NCBI GenBank assembly: GCA_036260935.1
Contig: DATALQ010000035.1
Location: forward strand, 180,965-244,964
DNA from: JAEYOM01 sp036260935
Lineage (GTDB): Bacteria; Bacillota; Clostridia; Acetivibrionales; DTU013
Reading direction: 5' to 3'
DNA: 64,000 nt
Below, in pieces: positions 49,805 to 59,520 of this stretch. How positions within the stretch are numbered: position 1 is the first letter of the stretch; the number at the start of each line of letters is the position of its first letter. Below the pieces are notes generated by a model that had not been told where the DNA came from, did no database searches, and saw only the letters and a program-made list of their open reading frames with translations. The translations under genes and the position numbers were made by a program.

Positions 49805-52444
49805 TTACTTTATTTGAGCCTTTATTACTTCAAGAGCACTTTTAAGCGCATCATCCGTCTTGTCGGTATCCTTGCCTCCGGCCTGAGCCATGTCGGGACG
49901 TCCGCCGCCTCCGCCGCCGGCCGTTTTTGCAGCCTCACGTACAATATTGCCGCAGTGTGCTCCGCGCTCTACCGCATCCTTGGTAGCCATGGCAACAAAA
50001 TTGACCTTCCCTGCGGACGCTGACGCCAAAACTACTATCCCCGACCCCACCTTGCTTCGAAGCGTCTCGCAGGTATTTCTCAGGGCATCGGCATCCAGTT
50101 GGTCGAAGCGTGCAGTAATAGCCTTGATTCCGTTTACATCGACAGCCTTTGAGAGTACTTCTTCGAACGAACCGCTGACAAGCTTATCCTTCAGCTGTTC
50201 TATCTCCTTCAGCGCAGCCTTCAGTTCGGCGCTCATGAGCTCTACTCTTCTCAGGCTGTCCTGAGGAGCGGACTTAAGTGCGCCTGCTATATCATTTAGC
50301 TGTTCTTCCTTCTCATTGTAGTATTCCAACGCATTCCGGCCCGTCAGAGCTTCGATTCTTCTCACGCCGGCGGCCACACCGCTTTCGCCCAGTATCTTGA
50401 CAAGACCGGCCTGTGAAGTACTCCCGAGGTGCGTTCCGCCGCAAAGCTCCATACTGTAATCGCCGGCCTTGACGACACGTACCACATTGCCGTATTTTTC
50501 TCCGAACAGAGCCATGGCGCCCAGCTTTTTGGCCTCGTCCACAGACATTTCCTGAACGGTAACCGTGAGATTTTCGAGAATCTTTTCATTTACTTCAGCT
50601 TCGACCTTTTCTATTTCTTCCCTGGTCATGGGCGAGAAGTGATGGAAGTCGAAACGCAGCCTGTTCGGATCCACAGACGAACCGGCCTGTGTTACATGCT
50701 CTCCCAGAACGTTTCTCAAAGCCTTTTGGAGCAAGTGGGTCGTCGTATGGTTCCTGGCAGTGGCAAGCCTTCTTATAGCGTCAATTTCGGCGATAGCCTC
50801 AGAGCCTTTTTCAACAATACCACTTTCAACTGCACCGATATGCATATATATGCCTTCGGCCGTCTTGCGGCAATCTTTTACGCTAATTGTACCTGTCTTA
50901 GTCCTGATAACTCCGGTATCCGCGGCCTGGCCGCCGCTTTCGGCATAAAAGGGCGTCTGATCCAGTATGACGGTAACCTCGTCGTCCTGCTGGGCATTAT
51001 CCGTTTGCTCTCCGTCTTTTATGATATACAGGATCCGTGCATCGCTCTTTAATAACTCATAGCCGGTGAACACAGTCTTCCGGCTCTTGTCGATACCGGA
51101 AACGAGCTCCTGTGCCCATGCGGAAGTCTCTTTACTCTTTAAAGCCTCCCTGGCTTTTTTCTTCTGTTCGCCCATTTCGGCCTTAAAGCCTGCCTCATCG
51201 ACCTCGAGCCCTACTTCTTCCGCGATTTCCTTCGTGAGATCAAGAGGAAAACCATAGGTGTCATGCAGCTTGAATACCATACTGCCAGGCAGTACCTTGC
51301 CGTTTGAGGCTTTTACCTCTTCGATGAATTCATTCAGGATCGAAAGCCCCTGGTCTATGGTAACAGCAAAACGCTCTTCTTCAATTTTTATTACCTTACA
51401 GATATAATCCTCTTTTTCAGAAAGTTCCGGATATGCTTCACGGGATTCTCTGACGACGATTTTGGCTATGTCATAAAGGAAGGCTTCCTTTATACCGATC
51501 AGCCTGCCGTGACGGGCGGCTCTCCTGAGCAGCCTTCTCAATACATAGCCTCTGCCTTCGTTCGACGGAAGAATTCCGTCGGACACCATCATGGTCGTGC
51601 TGCGTATATGGTCTGTTATAACACGTATGGAGACATCGGTTTTATCCGACTTTCCGTATTTGACTCCAGCCTTGTCACAAACGTAATTCAATATGTTCCT
51701 GATCGTATCGACTTCAAACAGGTTATTGACGTCCTGCATTATTACAGCAAGACGTTCCAGGCCCATGCCTGTGTCGATGTTTTTCTTTTTGAGCTTGGAA
51801 TAGGTGCCGTCCTCTTCCTTGTTGAACTGAGTGAAAACCAGATTCCAGAACTCGATATACCGGTCGCAGTCACAGCCAACCTTGCAGTCCGGTTTGCCAC
51901 AGCCCTTGTCGGCTCCCCTGTCGAAGTATATTTCCGAACACGGACCACAGGGACCCGTGCCATGTTCCCAGAAGTTGTCGGCCTTGCCCATCCTGACGAT
52001 CCTGTCTGCCGGGAGGCCTACATCATTTCTCCAAATTTCAAAAGCCTCATCATCGTCCTCGTAAATCGTAACATACAGCCTGTCCAGCGGTATTTCGAGA
52101 TCTTTCGTAACGAACTCCCATGCCCATGGGATAGCTTCCTTCTTAAAATAATCGCCGAACGAGAAATTGCCGAGCATTTCGAAGAATGTCCCGTGCCTTG
52201 CCGTTTTACCTACGTTCTCGATATCCGGCGTCCGTATGCATTTCTGGCAAGTCGTCACCCTATGGCGCGGAGGCTCTTCAGCGCCTGTGAAATATGGCTT
52301 GAGGGGAGTCATACCTGCATTGATCAGCAGTATGCTCGGGTCATTGCGGGGAACCAGCGGGAAACTGGGCAAACGTAAATGTCCCTTATTTTCAAAGAAT
52401 TTCAGATACCGTTCTCTGATTTCATTCAGTCCGAGTTTTTTCAT
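49805..52444 (-). CDS. alaS: Alanyl-tRNA synthetase
   Basis: Class II synthetase with an editing domain, 879 residues. The aminoacylation domain begins KKLGLNEIRERYLKFFENKGH and has motif 2-like FGDYFKKEAIPWAWEF; the editing domain has HTTTHLLQKALR near 565 and CGGTHLGSTSQAG near 668 with the metal ligands; the C-terminal Gly-rich GGGGGGRPDMAQAGG is the DHHA1 domain. GGGGAT precedes the ATG. No T-box is visible in the 73-base gap upstream. It is inserted between the cps regulatory genes and the polysaccharide synthesis genes. Confidence 0.97.
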   Translation of the reverse strand: MKKLGLNEIRERYLKFFENKGHLRLPSFPLVPRNDPSILLINAGMTPLKPYFTGAEEPPRHRVTTCQKCIRTPDIENVGKTARHGTFFEMLGNFSFGDYFKKEAIPWAWEFVTKDLEIPLDRLYVTIYEDDDEAFEIWRNDVGLPADRIVRMGKADNFWEHGTGPCGPCSEIYFDRGADKGCGKPDCKVGCDCDRYIEFWNLVFTQFNKEEDGTYSKLKKKNIDTGMGLERLAVIMQDVNNLFEVDTIRNILNYVCDKAGVKYGKSDKTDVSIRVITDHIRSTTMMVSDGILPSNEGRGYVLRRLLRRAARHGRLIGIKEAFLYDIAKIVVRESREAYPELSEKEDYICKVIKIEEERFAVTIDQGLSILNEFIEEVKASNGKVLPGSMVFKLHDTYGFPLDLTKEIAEEVGLEVDEAGFKAEMGEQKKKAREALKSKETSAWAQELVSGIDKSRKTVFTGYELLKSDARILYIIKDGEQTDNAQQDDEVTVILDQTPFYAESGGQAADTGVIRTKTGTISVKDCRKTAEGIYMHIGAVESGIVEKGSEAIAEIDAIRRLATARNHTTTHLLQKALRNVLGEHVTQAGSSVDPNRLRFDFHHFSPMTREEIEKVEAEVNEKILENLTVTVQEMSVDEAKKLGAMALFGEKYGNVVRVVKAGDYSMELCGGTHLGSTSQAGLVKILGESGVAAGVRRIEALTGRNALEYYNEKEEQLNDIAGALKSAPQDSLRRVELMSAELKAALKEIEQLKDKLVSGSFEEVLSKAVDVNGIKAITARFDQLDADALRNTCETLRSKVGSGIVVLASASAGKVNFVAMATKDAVERGAHCGNIVREAAKTAGGGGGGRPDMAQAGGKDTDKTDDALKSALEVIKAQIK

Positions 52445-52517
52445 CGTTTCATCCCCATATTTAGCGTAAATTAATAAATTATTTCTTAAATAATATTATA
52501 TAAGAAGCCTTTAAGTG

Positions 52518-53243
52518 TCAAGGAACTTTCAACACTCTATTCGTTAGATCTGCAATAACGATCAGCCTGTGGGACGCGACATAAACAGGCGTACAGGTAA
52601 CCAGCGTTATAGTGTTCTGATCAGCGCTGCCCTTTAAAACAGATACATCGTCAGGTTTCACAACAATGATCTTTGAAACCTTGTACGTCAAGTCTTCCTT
52701 TTTGGTGGTGATGGTTATTTCATCACCCTCCACAATTTCATCCAGCCTGTTAAAAAATTTACCGAAGGTATAGCTTCTATGACCTGCTATGACGCAGTTA
52801 CCAGGCTCTCCTACCGCAGCTGTCCCGGGTATATGGCCTACCGCCCTGCTCAAGTTGTAAGACTTAACACCTTCAACTATCGGAGCCTTTACTTTGATTT
52901 TCTTTATTTGTATTACGCCAAGTACTGTTTGCTGTGACGCTTTTGGGGCAGTTCCGGTTTTACTTCCGGAGTTTACACTGTCAATAGCAGCCCCAGTTGA
53001 ACCATTTGTCCCAGCTTTCTGGCCGGTCGAGTCAGACTCGCTGTCAAATGCCTCCTGGAGCTGGGAATAGGCATCCTCCGGGTCAGCTGCAGAGGTTGCT
53101 TCCGCATCCGATGCATCAGCGCTGTTAAGCCAGTCGTCAATCATTTTGTCTTCCTGATATTTGGTATACAACTGTCCCACGACCGGGGACAGAGCCACCA
53201 GTATGCCTGCTATCAGCAGTATAATGGAAATTTTTTTTCTCAT
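52518..53243 (-). CDS. Class D-like sortase
   Basis: Transpeptidase that attaches LPXTG proteins to the cell wall. One N-terminal membrane segment (ISIILLIAGILVALSPVVGQL, 5-25) is followed by an 80-residue Ser/Ala/Gly/Asp-rich spacer and the sortase barrel with His155 (IAGHRSY), Cys217 (TLVTCTP) and Arg226 (ASHRLIV). The spacing and the short form fit class D. GAGG lies five bases before the ATG. The only plausible substrate nearby is the LPKTG protein 93 bases upstream, making a minimal pair. Confidence 0.93.
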   Translation of the reverse strand: MRKKISIILLIAGILVALSPVVGQLYTKYQEDKMIDDWLNSADASDAEATSAADPEDAYSQLQEAFDSESDSTGQKAGTNGSTGAAIDSVNSGSKTGTAPKASQQTVLGVIQIKKIKVKAPIVEGVKSYNLSRAVGHIPGTAAVGEPGNCVIAGHRSYTFGKFFNRLDEIVEGDEITITTKKEDLTYKVSKIIVVKPDDVSVLKGSADQNTITLVTCTPVYVASHRLIVIADLTNRVLKVP

Positions 53244-53336
53244 GTCAGCCTCGTTTTACCGGTATCGACAACAAAAAAGGATGCCTGATAAGTTCAGGAA
53301 TCCTCTTTCTCATTTAAAAAATAGCTTAAACCCTTA

Positions 53337-53687
53337 TCAACCCTTTGCGGTCTTCTTCATCGAAAGGAATAATGCAGCTGCAACCAAAACACCGCCTGCA
53401 ACATAGAAGGTTTCTGCAGGAACTCCGCCTGTCTTTGGAAGCGCTTTTGGAATTTCCTGATCCTGAATATCAGCAGTCTTCGCAGATCCTTTATTGGTTC
53501 CGGCCGGCAGCTCCCCATCTGTTATCTCTCTCTCAGGCTGATCATATGTATCGTCAACTACATTTATCGCAGGCGCTCCTGGTACGTTCTGATCGGGTAC
53601 ATCGGCACCATTCGTAGCAGCTAAGCTTGTACTACCTAATGAAATAACAAAAACTAAAATCAAAATAATACCAAACAACTTCTTCAT
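53337..53687 (-). CDS. Small cell-wall-anchored protein with LPKTG signal
   Basis: 116 residues: signal peptide (KKLFGIILILVFVISLGSTSLAA, cut near 24), a short acidic Pro/Asp/Glu-rich stalk without a recognisable domain, then the sorting signal LPKTG at 83-87, a hydrophobic stretch (AETFYVAGGVLVAAALFL) and a basic KKTAKG tail. After sortase cleavage the mature anchored part would be only about 60 residues. GGAGG lies seven bases before the ATG. It precedes the sortase gene on the same strand and is surely its substrate. Role unknown; it may be an anchor for a surface polymer or a small signalling peptide. Confidence 0.92.
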   Translation of the reverse strand: MKKLFGIILILVFVISLGSTSLAATNGADVPDQNVPGAPAINVVDDTYDQPEREITDGELPAGTNKGSAKTADIQDQEIPKALPKTGGVPAETFYVAGGVLVAAALFLSMKKTAKG

Positions 53688-53822
53688 ATTATATCCTCCT
53701 CACACTACTGGTTCCTATTATATACAAAATGTAATATTTTTGCAACAAAAAGTTGAAAAAATATACATAACTTTTGAAACAACTTCTCAAGCACGTCTTA
53801 CCCGGACTCAAGCAGCTGATTT

Positions 53823-55988
53823 TTAATTCATATTATTAAGCTTGGTTTCTGCTTCCTTAAGATACTTTGACAAATTCTCACTGTGCACATATTTTGATAT
53901 TGTCTCTGGAGAATTCAATTCGTTGGGCATATCGATAGTCGACCTCCGCAGGTAAGGATCCGCATCAATAGCCATACATTTATCAAGAAGCAGCTTTGCC
54001 TTTTCTGAGTTTCCGTCCTTCATATAATAATCGGCGGCTGCGAGGTAACTTCTTGCAAGCAGTTCATAATTTTCTGCGAAATACTTCTGATTTGGTATCA
54101 GTTCCTGTGAGGAGTTCAATGCATCAAACGGCATTCCCAAATCGAGATAAATACGTACTAAAGTATTTATATACGCCGGATAATGCCGGTTTCCGGCAAC
54201 ACTTCTTTCCGAAGCCTCCCGCGCTTTTTTAAGCAAGGCGATCCTTGTTGTCTCAGCATTGCTTTTATTTGCCAGATATCGATATATCTTTGCTTTCTCA
54301 AAGGAATATTTTGTATTCCCGGGATCCAGCCTGCCCGCCTCTTCATAATAAGCCAGCGACATTCGATAATCCCTTTCCTGGGCATAATCGAACGCAGTCC
54401 GGGCATTTTGGGCTGCCGTAAAATACAGCGCATTTACGCTCATAAGCCCGGAGCATACAATTACAAGAGCTGTTAAAGCGTATTTGCCCGAAATAATACC
54501 TTTACCCTTGCGCACTTTGGTATCTGAAGCTACGGGTAAGTCATCGGCTGGCGATAATGCTACCTTCGGCGGCAAAGCTACCGCAGATGCCGTAAACATC
54601 GCCCATAACAGGAGTAAAAGAGAACCGTACGACAGGTCAAAATCGGCAGCCGAATGAACAAGAAGCGCAAGGAGTGTACAAAACAACCCCGCGCAGAAGG
54701 TCTTGAGCCTCGGATTTACTGCTTTGATATAAAAACGGATTGAATTTACCAGGGATATAACAACAAGCGCTAAAAAAGAAACAAACCCCAGAACCCCGCT
54801 TTCAAGGAAAACCTGCAGATAATTGTTGTGGACGAAAGCAGCCGTATAGAAGAAATCCTGCACTCTTTGATAAGTGGCATTCCAGCCTCCGCCGCCGGCA
54901 CCAAAAAGCCAGTAACCCGGGATCAGCTTCAAAGCATCCCTGTCATAATTAATACGATAAGCAACATTGGTATCATTAAATCCCAGCTTTACAAGATTTT
55001 CCATTCTTTCTACCAGAAGAGTCGGTAGAAACTGAATAAGCTTGTCCCTGAACACTATTGCTGAAATTATGACTATTACCGAAGCAGCGGCAATAAGATA
55101 GCTGGCTCCCCTCGGGACCACATATTCATCGGTTTTTAAAGCAAGTTTGAAAATCAAGTTAAATAAAAGCGACGTTACAGCCGCCGCTAAAAACAGTATA
55201 GTCAGCCATAAGACCGTGCCGGCCGTATTACCGCTGCCGGTATTCGAATTGAAGCCTCTCATTACTAAAAACACAGGCGCCAGCATGCAAATAAAGCCAA
55301 CGATCCTCATAAATCTATGACCGTGAGGCTGAAGAACGAGCATCAGAATAATGACTACCATACCTACCATATACCCGCCTCTTGAACCCGTCATGAATAA
55401 GGCTAGAATTATAACGCTTCCCATTCCTGAAAATAACGCCTTCAGCAATATGTTATCAATAGCGCCTGCAAGGGTTACTGCAAAAAGTAAGCATATAACA
55501 AAGTAAACAGCAGCCGCATTTGCATATTGAAAAGTTGAGCCTATCCTATTGTAGGTAGTTGTTACCTCCCATATACTAAAACCGGAAAGCGCCGTGAGAC
55601 CAACAACAGAAGAAACAAATCCGGCAGCAAGTACAGGAATCATCAACCACTTTATAAATACCTGCTTTTTATCGTGAAAGAAGTCGAACAATATAACGCT
55701 TACTACCGTCAATTCCGCATATAGTATCACTGTATCAAGGTTTGCCCTGGGATTCAGCGCGTTGATAAAACCAAGTGAAGCAGCACAAACCAATATAACT
55801 CCGCATAAGATAACAGGCTTATTCAAATAAACAGTCTCATTTCCAAGCAATTTGGCAATAAAGTATAATGCGGAAAGTAAAGCTATTCCTGCGAGGAACG
55901 CGTATGTATCGTAACTGAAAAATAAGCCCCGGAAAAGAGATGAAATGGAAATCAGGGCTATAATGCCTGAAATTATGAATTTTTTCAT
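53823..55988 (-). CDS. O-antigen ligase/polymerase-family membrane protein with TPR tail
   Basis: A 721-residue Wzy/WaaL-type protein. About a dozen membrane segments lie in residues 1-450, with the Wzy_C region around YWLFGAGGGGWNATYQRVQ and FVHNNYLQVFLESGVLGF near 360-400, whose His is typical of the active loop. After a further membrane helix near 510, the C-terminal outer part has TPR-type helices (AFDYAQERDYRMSLAYYEEAGRLDPGN in pieces). It probably polymerises or ligates the surface polysaccharide. GGAAGG lies six bases before the ATG. It heads away from the sortase locus in a minus-strand run of polysaccharide genes. Confidence 0.9.
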   Translation of the reverse strand: MKKFIISGIIALISISSLFRGLFFSYDTYAFLAGIALLSALYFIAKLLGNETVYLNKPVILCGVILVCAASLGFINALNPRANLDTVILYAELTVVSVILFDFFHDKKQVFIKWLMIPVLAAGFVSSVVGLTALSGFSIWEVTTTYNRIGSTFQYANAAAVYFVICLLFAVTLAGAIDNILLKALFSGMGSVIILALFMTGSRGGYMVGMVVIILMLVLQPHGHRFMRIVGFICMLAPVFLVMRGFNSNTGSGNTAGTVLWLTILFLAAAVTSLLFNLIFKLALKTDEYVVPRGASYLIAAASVIVIISAIVFRDKLIQFLPTLLVERMENLVKLGFNDTNVAYRINYDRDALKLIPGYWLFGAGGGGWNATYQRVQDFFYTAAFVHNNYLQVFLESGVLGFVSFLALVVISLVNSIRFYIKAVNPRLKTFCAGLFCTLLALLVHSAADFDLSYGSLLLLLWAMFTASAVALPPKVALSPADDLPVASDTKVRKGKGIISGKYALTALVIVCSGLMSVNALYFTAAQNARTAFDYAQERDYRMSLAYYEEAGRLDPGNTKYSFEKAKIYRYLANKSNAETTRIALLKKAREASERSVAGNRHYPAYINTLVRIYLDLGMPFDALNSSQELIPNQKYFAENYELLARSYLAAADYYMKDGNSEKAKLLLDKCMAIDADPYLRRSTIDMPNELNSPETISKYVHSENLSKYLKEAETKLNNMN

Positions 55989-56038
55989 TTTGAACCTTCC
56001 TAACTAATAAAATACAAGCAGCACGCCAATGCCGCACA

Positions 56039-57286
56039 TTAATCGAGCAATCCGAGCTCATGAAGCATCTTGCTGCGGCTCGCGAATATCGAAGCAGGCT
56101 CCGATGAAGCAAACACAGCGGTTTTCTCATAAAAGTCTATATCCCTGCGAGTAATGCTGTATAGAAAACGATGAATCCATGCAACAGGCAAAAACAAACG
56201 GCATTTTTTTGCATATTGATACCTGACATCAAGCCTGTCAGCCCCGGGAAAGAATAACTTCAAGTATAGCAGCAAGCTTCCCGTAAAGGACTCTTTTGCC
56301 TTACCTTCGGAGTAATAAATGAGCCGGTTCGCCGTAACTCGCTCGTTGGTGCTTTTACCGAAGATACCTCCGCTGAAAATGTCCTCAGCGAAGCTTTTCA
56401 TCAGCTCTATATCAGGTTCTCCAAACTGACGGCATTCCTCGGGAATATCAAGGTCAAACAAAAGGTGACACAGCTGAAACAAGGCTATTACAAAAACTTG
56501 CAATTGCAGAGTTGACGTCCTGGAATAAAACTCCTTCCAATCAACAACACTTCCATATGCCTCGGTAAACAATACAAAATCGCAAAGCTGCCTTAATCCG
56601 AAACCATTGCCTATCATGTGAGATGCCAGATGCATTACCTGATAGACTTCCGTATCAACCGGATCCAGGGATAATACCTGCGCACCGCTAACAGTCAGGG
56701 GTTTTGCATTTTTCCAGGCCTGCACTTCAAAAGCCTCATAGTTCTCGAATTGATCGGCAGGAACCATTGCCCTGTGTAACTCCAGCATTGGCAAAGTAAT
56801 ATGGGAATAGGTTACATGTTTGTCTACATCGAGGCTTTTCACATATCCTTCCTCATCCAATATTTTACCAGCCTTATCCATATCATATGGTTTCAGCAGC
56901 AGATCATAATCGCCCATGATCCTTAAGCCTGGGTCAGGATACAAAGCTCTGAAAACCAGCCCTTTAAGAGGAATAACCTGTATGCCGGAAGCAGCAAACC
57001 GTCTCAGAATAAAGCCGATTGCAATATAGTCATGTTCCTGCTTCATTCCTTCTTTTAAGATATCTATACGCAGTTTTTCAAGCAATTTTTCCGGGATACC
57101 CAGTTTGATCCTGTTTTCAGCCAAAGGCCTGTAAATCAAAGGTGACACGTTATGCTCGGCAGCCTTGACAAATAGCTCGTGCAAGTCGATACTGGCACTA
57201 CCTTCGACAACAAAAGGCTTATTGCGGATACCGGCCGACAATAAGCCTATCAGTATTGATTTATTTTTATCAAGTAATTCGACCAT
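56039..57286 (-). CDS. Nucleotidyltransferase family protein (NTP_transf_5 type)
   Basis: A 415-residue protein of the uncharacterised nucleotidyltransferase family often found in peptide and polysaccharide clusters. The likely active-site region is IQVIPLKGLVFRALYPDPGLRIMGDYDLLLKP near 105-140, with GDYDLLL giving the paired acids of a Pol-beta-type fold. The rest is helical (HLASHMIGNGFGLRQLCDFVLF). It follows the aminotransferase gene after two bases, so the two are translationally coupled. Substrate unknown. Confidence 0.85.
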   Translation of the reverse strand: MVELLDKNKSILIGLLSAGIRNKPFVVEGSASIDLHELFVKAAEHNVSPLIYRPLAENRIKLGIPEKLLEKLRIDILKEGMKQEHDYIAIGFILRRFAASGIQVIPLKGLVFRALYPDPGLRIMGDYDLLLKPYDMDKAGKILDEEGYVKSLDVDKHVTYSHITLPMLELHRAMVPADQFENYEAFEVQAWKNAKPLTVSGAQVLSLDPVDTEVYQVMHLASHMIGNGFGLRQLCDFVLFTEAYGSVVDWKEFYSRTSTLQLQVFVIALFQLCHLLFDLDIPEECRQFGEPDIELMKSFAEDIFSGGIFGKSTNERVTANRLIYYSEGKAKESFTGSLLLYLKLFFPGADRLDVRYQYAKKCRLFLPVAWIHRFLYSITRRDIDFYEKTAVFASSEPASIFASRSKMLHELGLLD

Positions 57287-57288
57287 TT

Positions 57289-58407
57289 TTACCTCATAAC
57301 GCCGCTGACCACTTTATTGATATCGTCCATTGTGATATATGGATGCATCGGCAGTGACAACACAGCATCACATAATTTGCCGGTAACCTCGAAGTCCTTT
57401 TCATTAAACTCCAACCAGCTGAAGGCCTCCTGCCTGTGCATCGGCTTAACGTAATATATCATGCTCGGAATCCCCTGCTCCTTAAGCTTCAGCTGCAATG
57501 CGTCCCGCTGTGCCCTATCCTTGAGTTTGACAGTATATTGAGCAAAGCTGGACCTGAAACCTTCAGGGATAACAGGTGTTTCAACCATCCCGTCAAGCCT
57601 TTTGTTATACTCCTCATATATCCTGTTAACGTCATCGAGTTCGTGATTTATAAAAGCTGTAAGCTTCACATTTAAAACAGCAGCCTGTATCGTATCAAGT
57701 CTGGAATTCAGACCGACTCTTATATTATCATACTTGTTTATACCTTTCCCATGGATCCTCAGTGAATTCAACAAATACGCAAGGTTATCGTCATTTGTGA
57801 ATATAGCGCCGCCATCGCCATAGCAGCCCAATGGCTTGGCCGGGAAAAATGAAGTAGTCGCAGCGTCTCCGAAGCTTAAGGCCATCCTTCCATCAATACT
57901 GCCGCCAAAGCCCTGAGCGCCGTCTTCCAGTATCCTGAGGCCGTATTTACGGGCTATCATTTCAATTTCATAGTGATCGGCCGGAAGTCCGAACAAATCA
58001 ACGGGGATTATGGCTTTAGGCTTGAGTTTACCCTCCTGCAGCACATGTTTGATTGCATTCTCAAGCTTGCCGGCATCGATGTTGAATGTTTCCCTGTCAA
58101 CATCCACAAATACAGGTGCCGCCCCTCTGAAAGCTACGACTTCGCCCGTTGAAAAGAACGTAAAATCAGGTACGAAGACCGCGTCGCCTTCTTTTATATC
58201 CCAGGCCATCATGACCAGCGTCATCGCATCGGTACCGTTTGCGCACGAAATGCAGTGCTTTACGCCGATATATTCCGCAAGCCTTTCCTCGAGGATTTTA
58301 ACCTCTTTCCCCCCAATAAAGTCGGAATCATCAAGTACCTTTTGTATTGCCGAGTCTATTTCAATTTTATATCTGCTGTACTGCGCCCTCAAATCCCTGA
58401 ATTCCAT
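57289..58407 (-). CDS. DegT/DnrJ/EryC1/StrS-type sugar aminotransferase
   Basis: PLP enzyme of 372 residues that aminates a keto-sugar nucleotide. The start MEFRDLRAQYSRYKIEIDSAI lies eight bases after GGGAG; the open frame extends 52 codons upstream into the previous gene with no support. The active-site Lys is in TSFFPAKPLGCYGDGGAIF near residue 190; the substrate Asp is in LEDGAQGFGG. With the oxidoreductase and dehydrogenase upstream it matches the WbpE step of UDP-2,3-diacetamido-glucuronate synthesis (3-keto to 3-amino). This is an inference from the trio, not from specificity residues. Confidence 0.93.
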   Translation of the reverse strand: MEFRDLRAQYSRYKIEIDSAIQKVLDDSDFIGGKEVKILEERLAEYIGVKHCISCANGTDAMTLVMMAWDIKEGDAVFVPDFTFFSTGEVVAFRGAAPVFVDVDRETFNIDAGKLENAIKHVLQEGKLKPKAIIPVDLFGLPADHYEIEMIARKYGLRILEDGAQGFGGSIDGRMALSFGDAATTSFFPAKPLGCYGDGGAIFTNDDNLAYLLNSLRIHGKGINKYDNIRVGLNSRLDTIQAAVLNVKLTAFINHELDDVNRIYEEYNKRLDGMVETPVIPEGFRSSFAQYTVKLKDRAQRDALQLKLKEQGIPSMIYYVKPMHRQEAFSWLEFNEKDFEVTGKLCDAVLSLPMHPYITMDDINKVVSGVMR

Positions 58408-58426
58408 ATATGTCACTCCCGCGGGC

Positions 58427-59509
58427 TTATTTATCGAACCTGCCCTTGAAATCCATAGTACTGCAGTTATCCAACGGCAGCCTGACGCTCCTGCTCTCCG
58501 CCGCCGATTTGTATATTGCAAGCACCAGTTCGAGCGCGCGCCTTCCGTCTTCGGCCGAAACATAAGGCCTTCTGTTGCATTTTATTGCGTCAATGACATC
58601 CGCATACAACGGACTGTGGCCAAAGCCGTAAACATTCGGAGGATTTTCATTATATTTGCGTTTGATTTCCTCAGGATCCTCCAAACCGTCTGCGAAACGC
58701 CACTCTTCAATGATATTTACAGACTTGCCGCCTGCCTTGACTGTTCCTTTTTCGCCGAAGAGATAGAGCGTTTCCTCCAGGTTGCTTGGATAGATATCTG
58801 TAGTCCCCTCGATAATGCCATAGCTTCCGTTCGAAAACCTTATAAGAGCCATACCAAGATCCTCGGCGTCTATATAATCATGCGCCAATTTATCGGTCAT
58901 ACCGACGACTTCGGTTATCTCGCCGCCCATCATCCATCTCAGCAGGTCTATATTATGAATGCACTGATTCATAAGCGCTCCGCCGTCCTGCTCCCAGGTC
59001 CCTCTCCACGGGGCCTGCCTGTAATAGTCCTCGCCCCTGTTCCACCTGATGTGAGCCGTACCGTACAGCAAACGGCCGAATCTTTTTTCCTCGACCGCTT
59101 CACGGATTTTCTGTATGGATTTGTTGAATCTGTTCTGATGACAGGCGCTTACCTTTACTTTCTTTTCTTCGGCCCTGGCGATTATTTTGTCCGCTTCAGC
59201 CAGCGAAAGCGCTATCGGCTTTTCTATGATAGTATTACAACCCGCATCTATGCAATCCAGCGCTATCTGACCATGCCTGCCGCTTTCCGTGCATATGGCA
59301 ACAAGCTCTGGCCTTTCCTTCTCCAGCAATTCCCTGTAGTCGGTATATTTCCTGATGCATTTTGAAAGATTGAATCTGGTTATGGACTTGTCCATTTTGG
59401 TCTCATCCATATCGCATATCGCCAAGAAATCAAGCTTGTTTTCCAATGCTGCTGCCACATGGTTGGGGGATATCCTCCCGCAGCCTATAAGCGCGTATTT
59501 AAGACTCAA
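58427..59509 (-). CDS. Gfo/Idh/MocA-type sugar-nucleotide oxidoreductase
   Basis: NAD(H)-dependent oxidoreductase of 360 residues. The Rossmann start (KYALIGCGRISPNH), the conserved IIEKPIAL near 92-98 and the active-site segment WEQDGGALMNQCIHNIDLLRW near 175-190 with the HxxD pair are clear. In a set with a UDP-GlcNAc-type dehydrogenase and a DegT enzyme it would play the WbpB role, oxidising C3 of UDP-GlcNAcA. The start codon is TTG, five bases after GGGGGAA. It lies 11 bases after the dehydrogenase gene. Confidence 0.92.
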   Translation of the reverse strand: MSLKYALIGCGRISPNHVAAALENKLDFLAICDMDETKMDKSITRFNLSKCIRKYTDYRELLEKERPELVAICTESGRHGQIALDCIDAGCNTIIEKPIALSLAEADKIIARAEEKKVKVSACHQNRFNKSIQKIREAVEEKRFGRLLYGTAHIRWNRGEDYYRQAPWRGTWEQDGGALMNQCIHNIDLLRWMMGGEITEVVGMTDKLAHDYIDAEDLGMALIRFSNGSYGIIEGTTDIYPSNLEETLYLFGEKGTVKAGGKSVNIIEEWRFADGLEDPEEIKRKYNENPPNVYGFGHSPLYADVIDAIKCNRRPYVSAEDGRRALELVLAIYKSAAESRSVRLPLDNCSTMDFKGRFDK

Positions 59510-59520
59510 AACGATTCCCC

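Noticed and set aside
52445..52517. T-box leaders before alaS, aspS or glyS
   Set aside because: The gaps are too short and contain no GGGTGGNACC-type sequence; only hisS has one.
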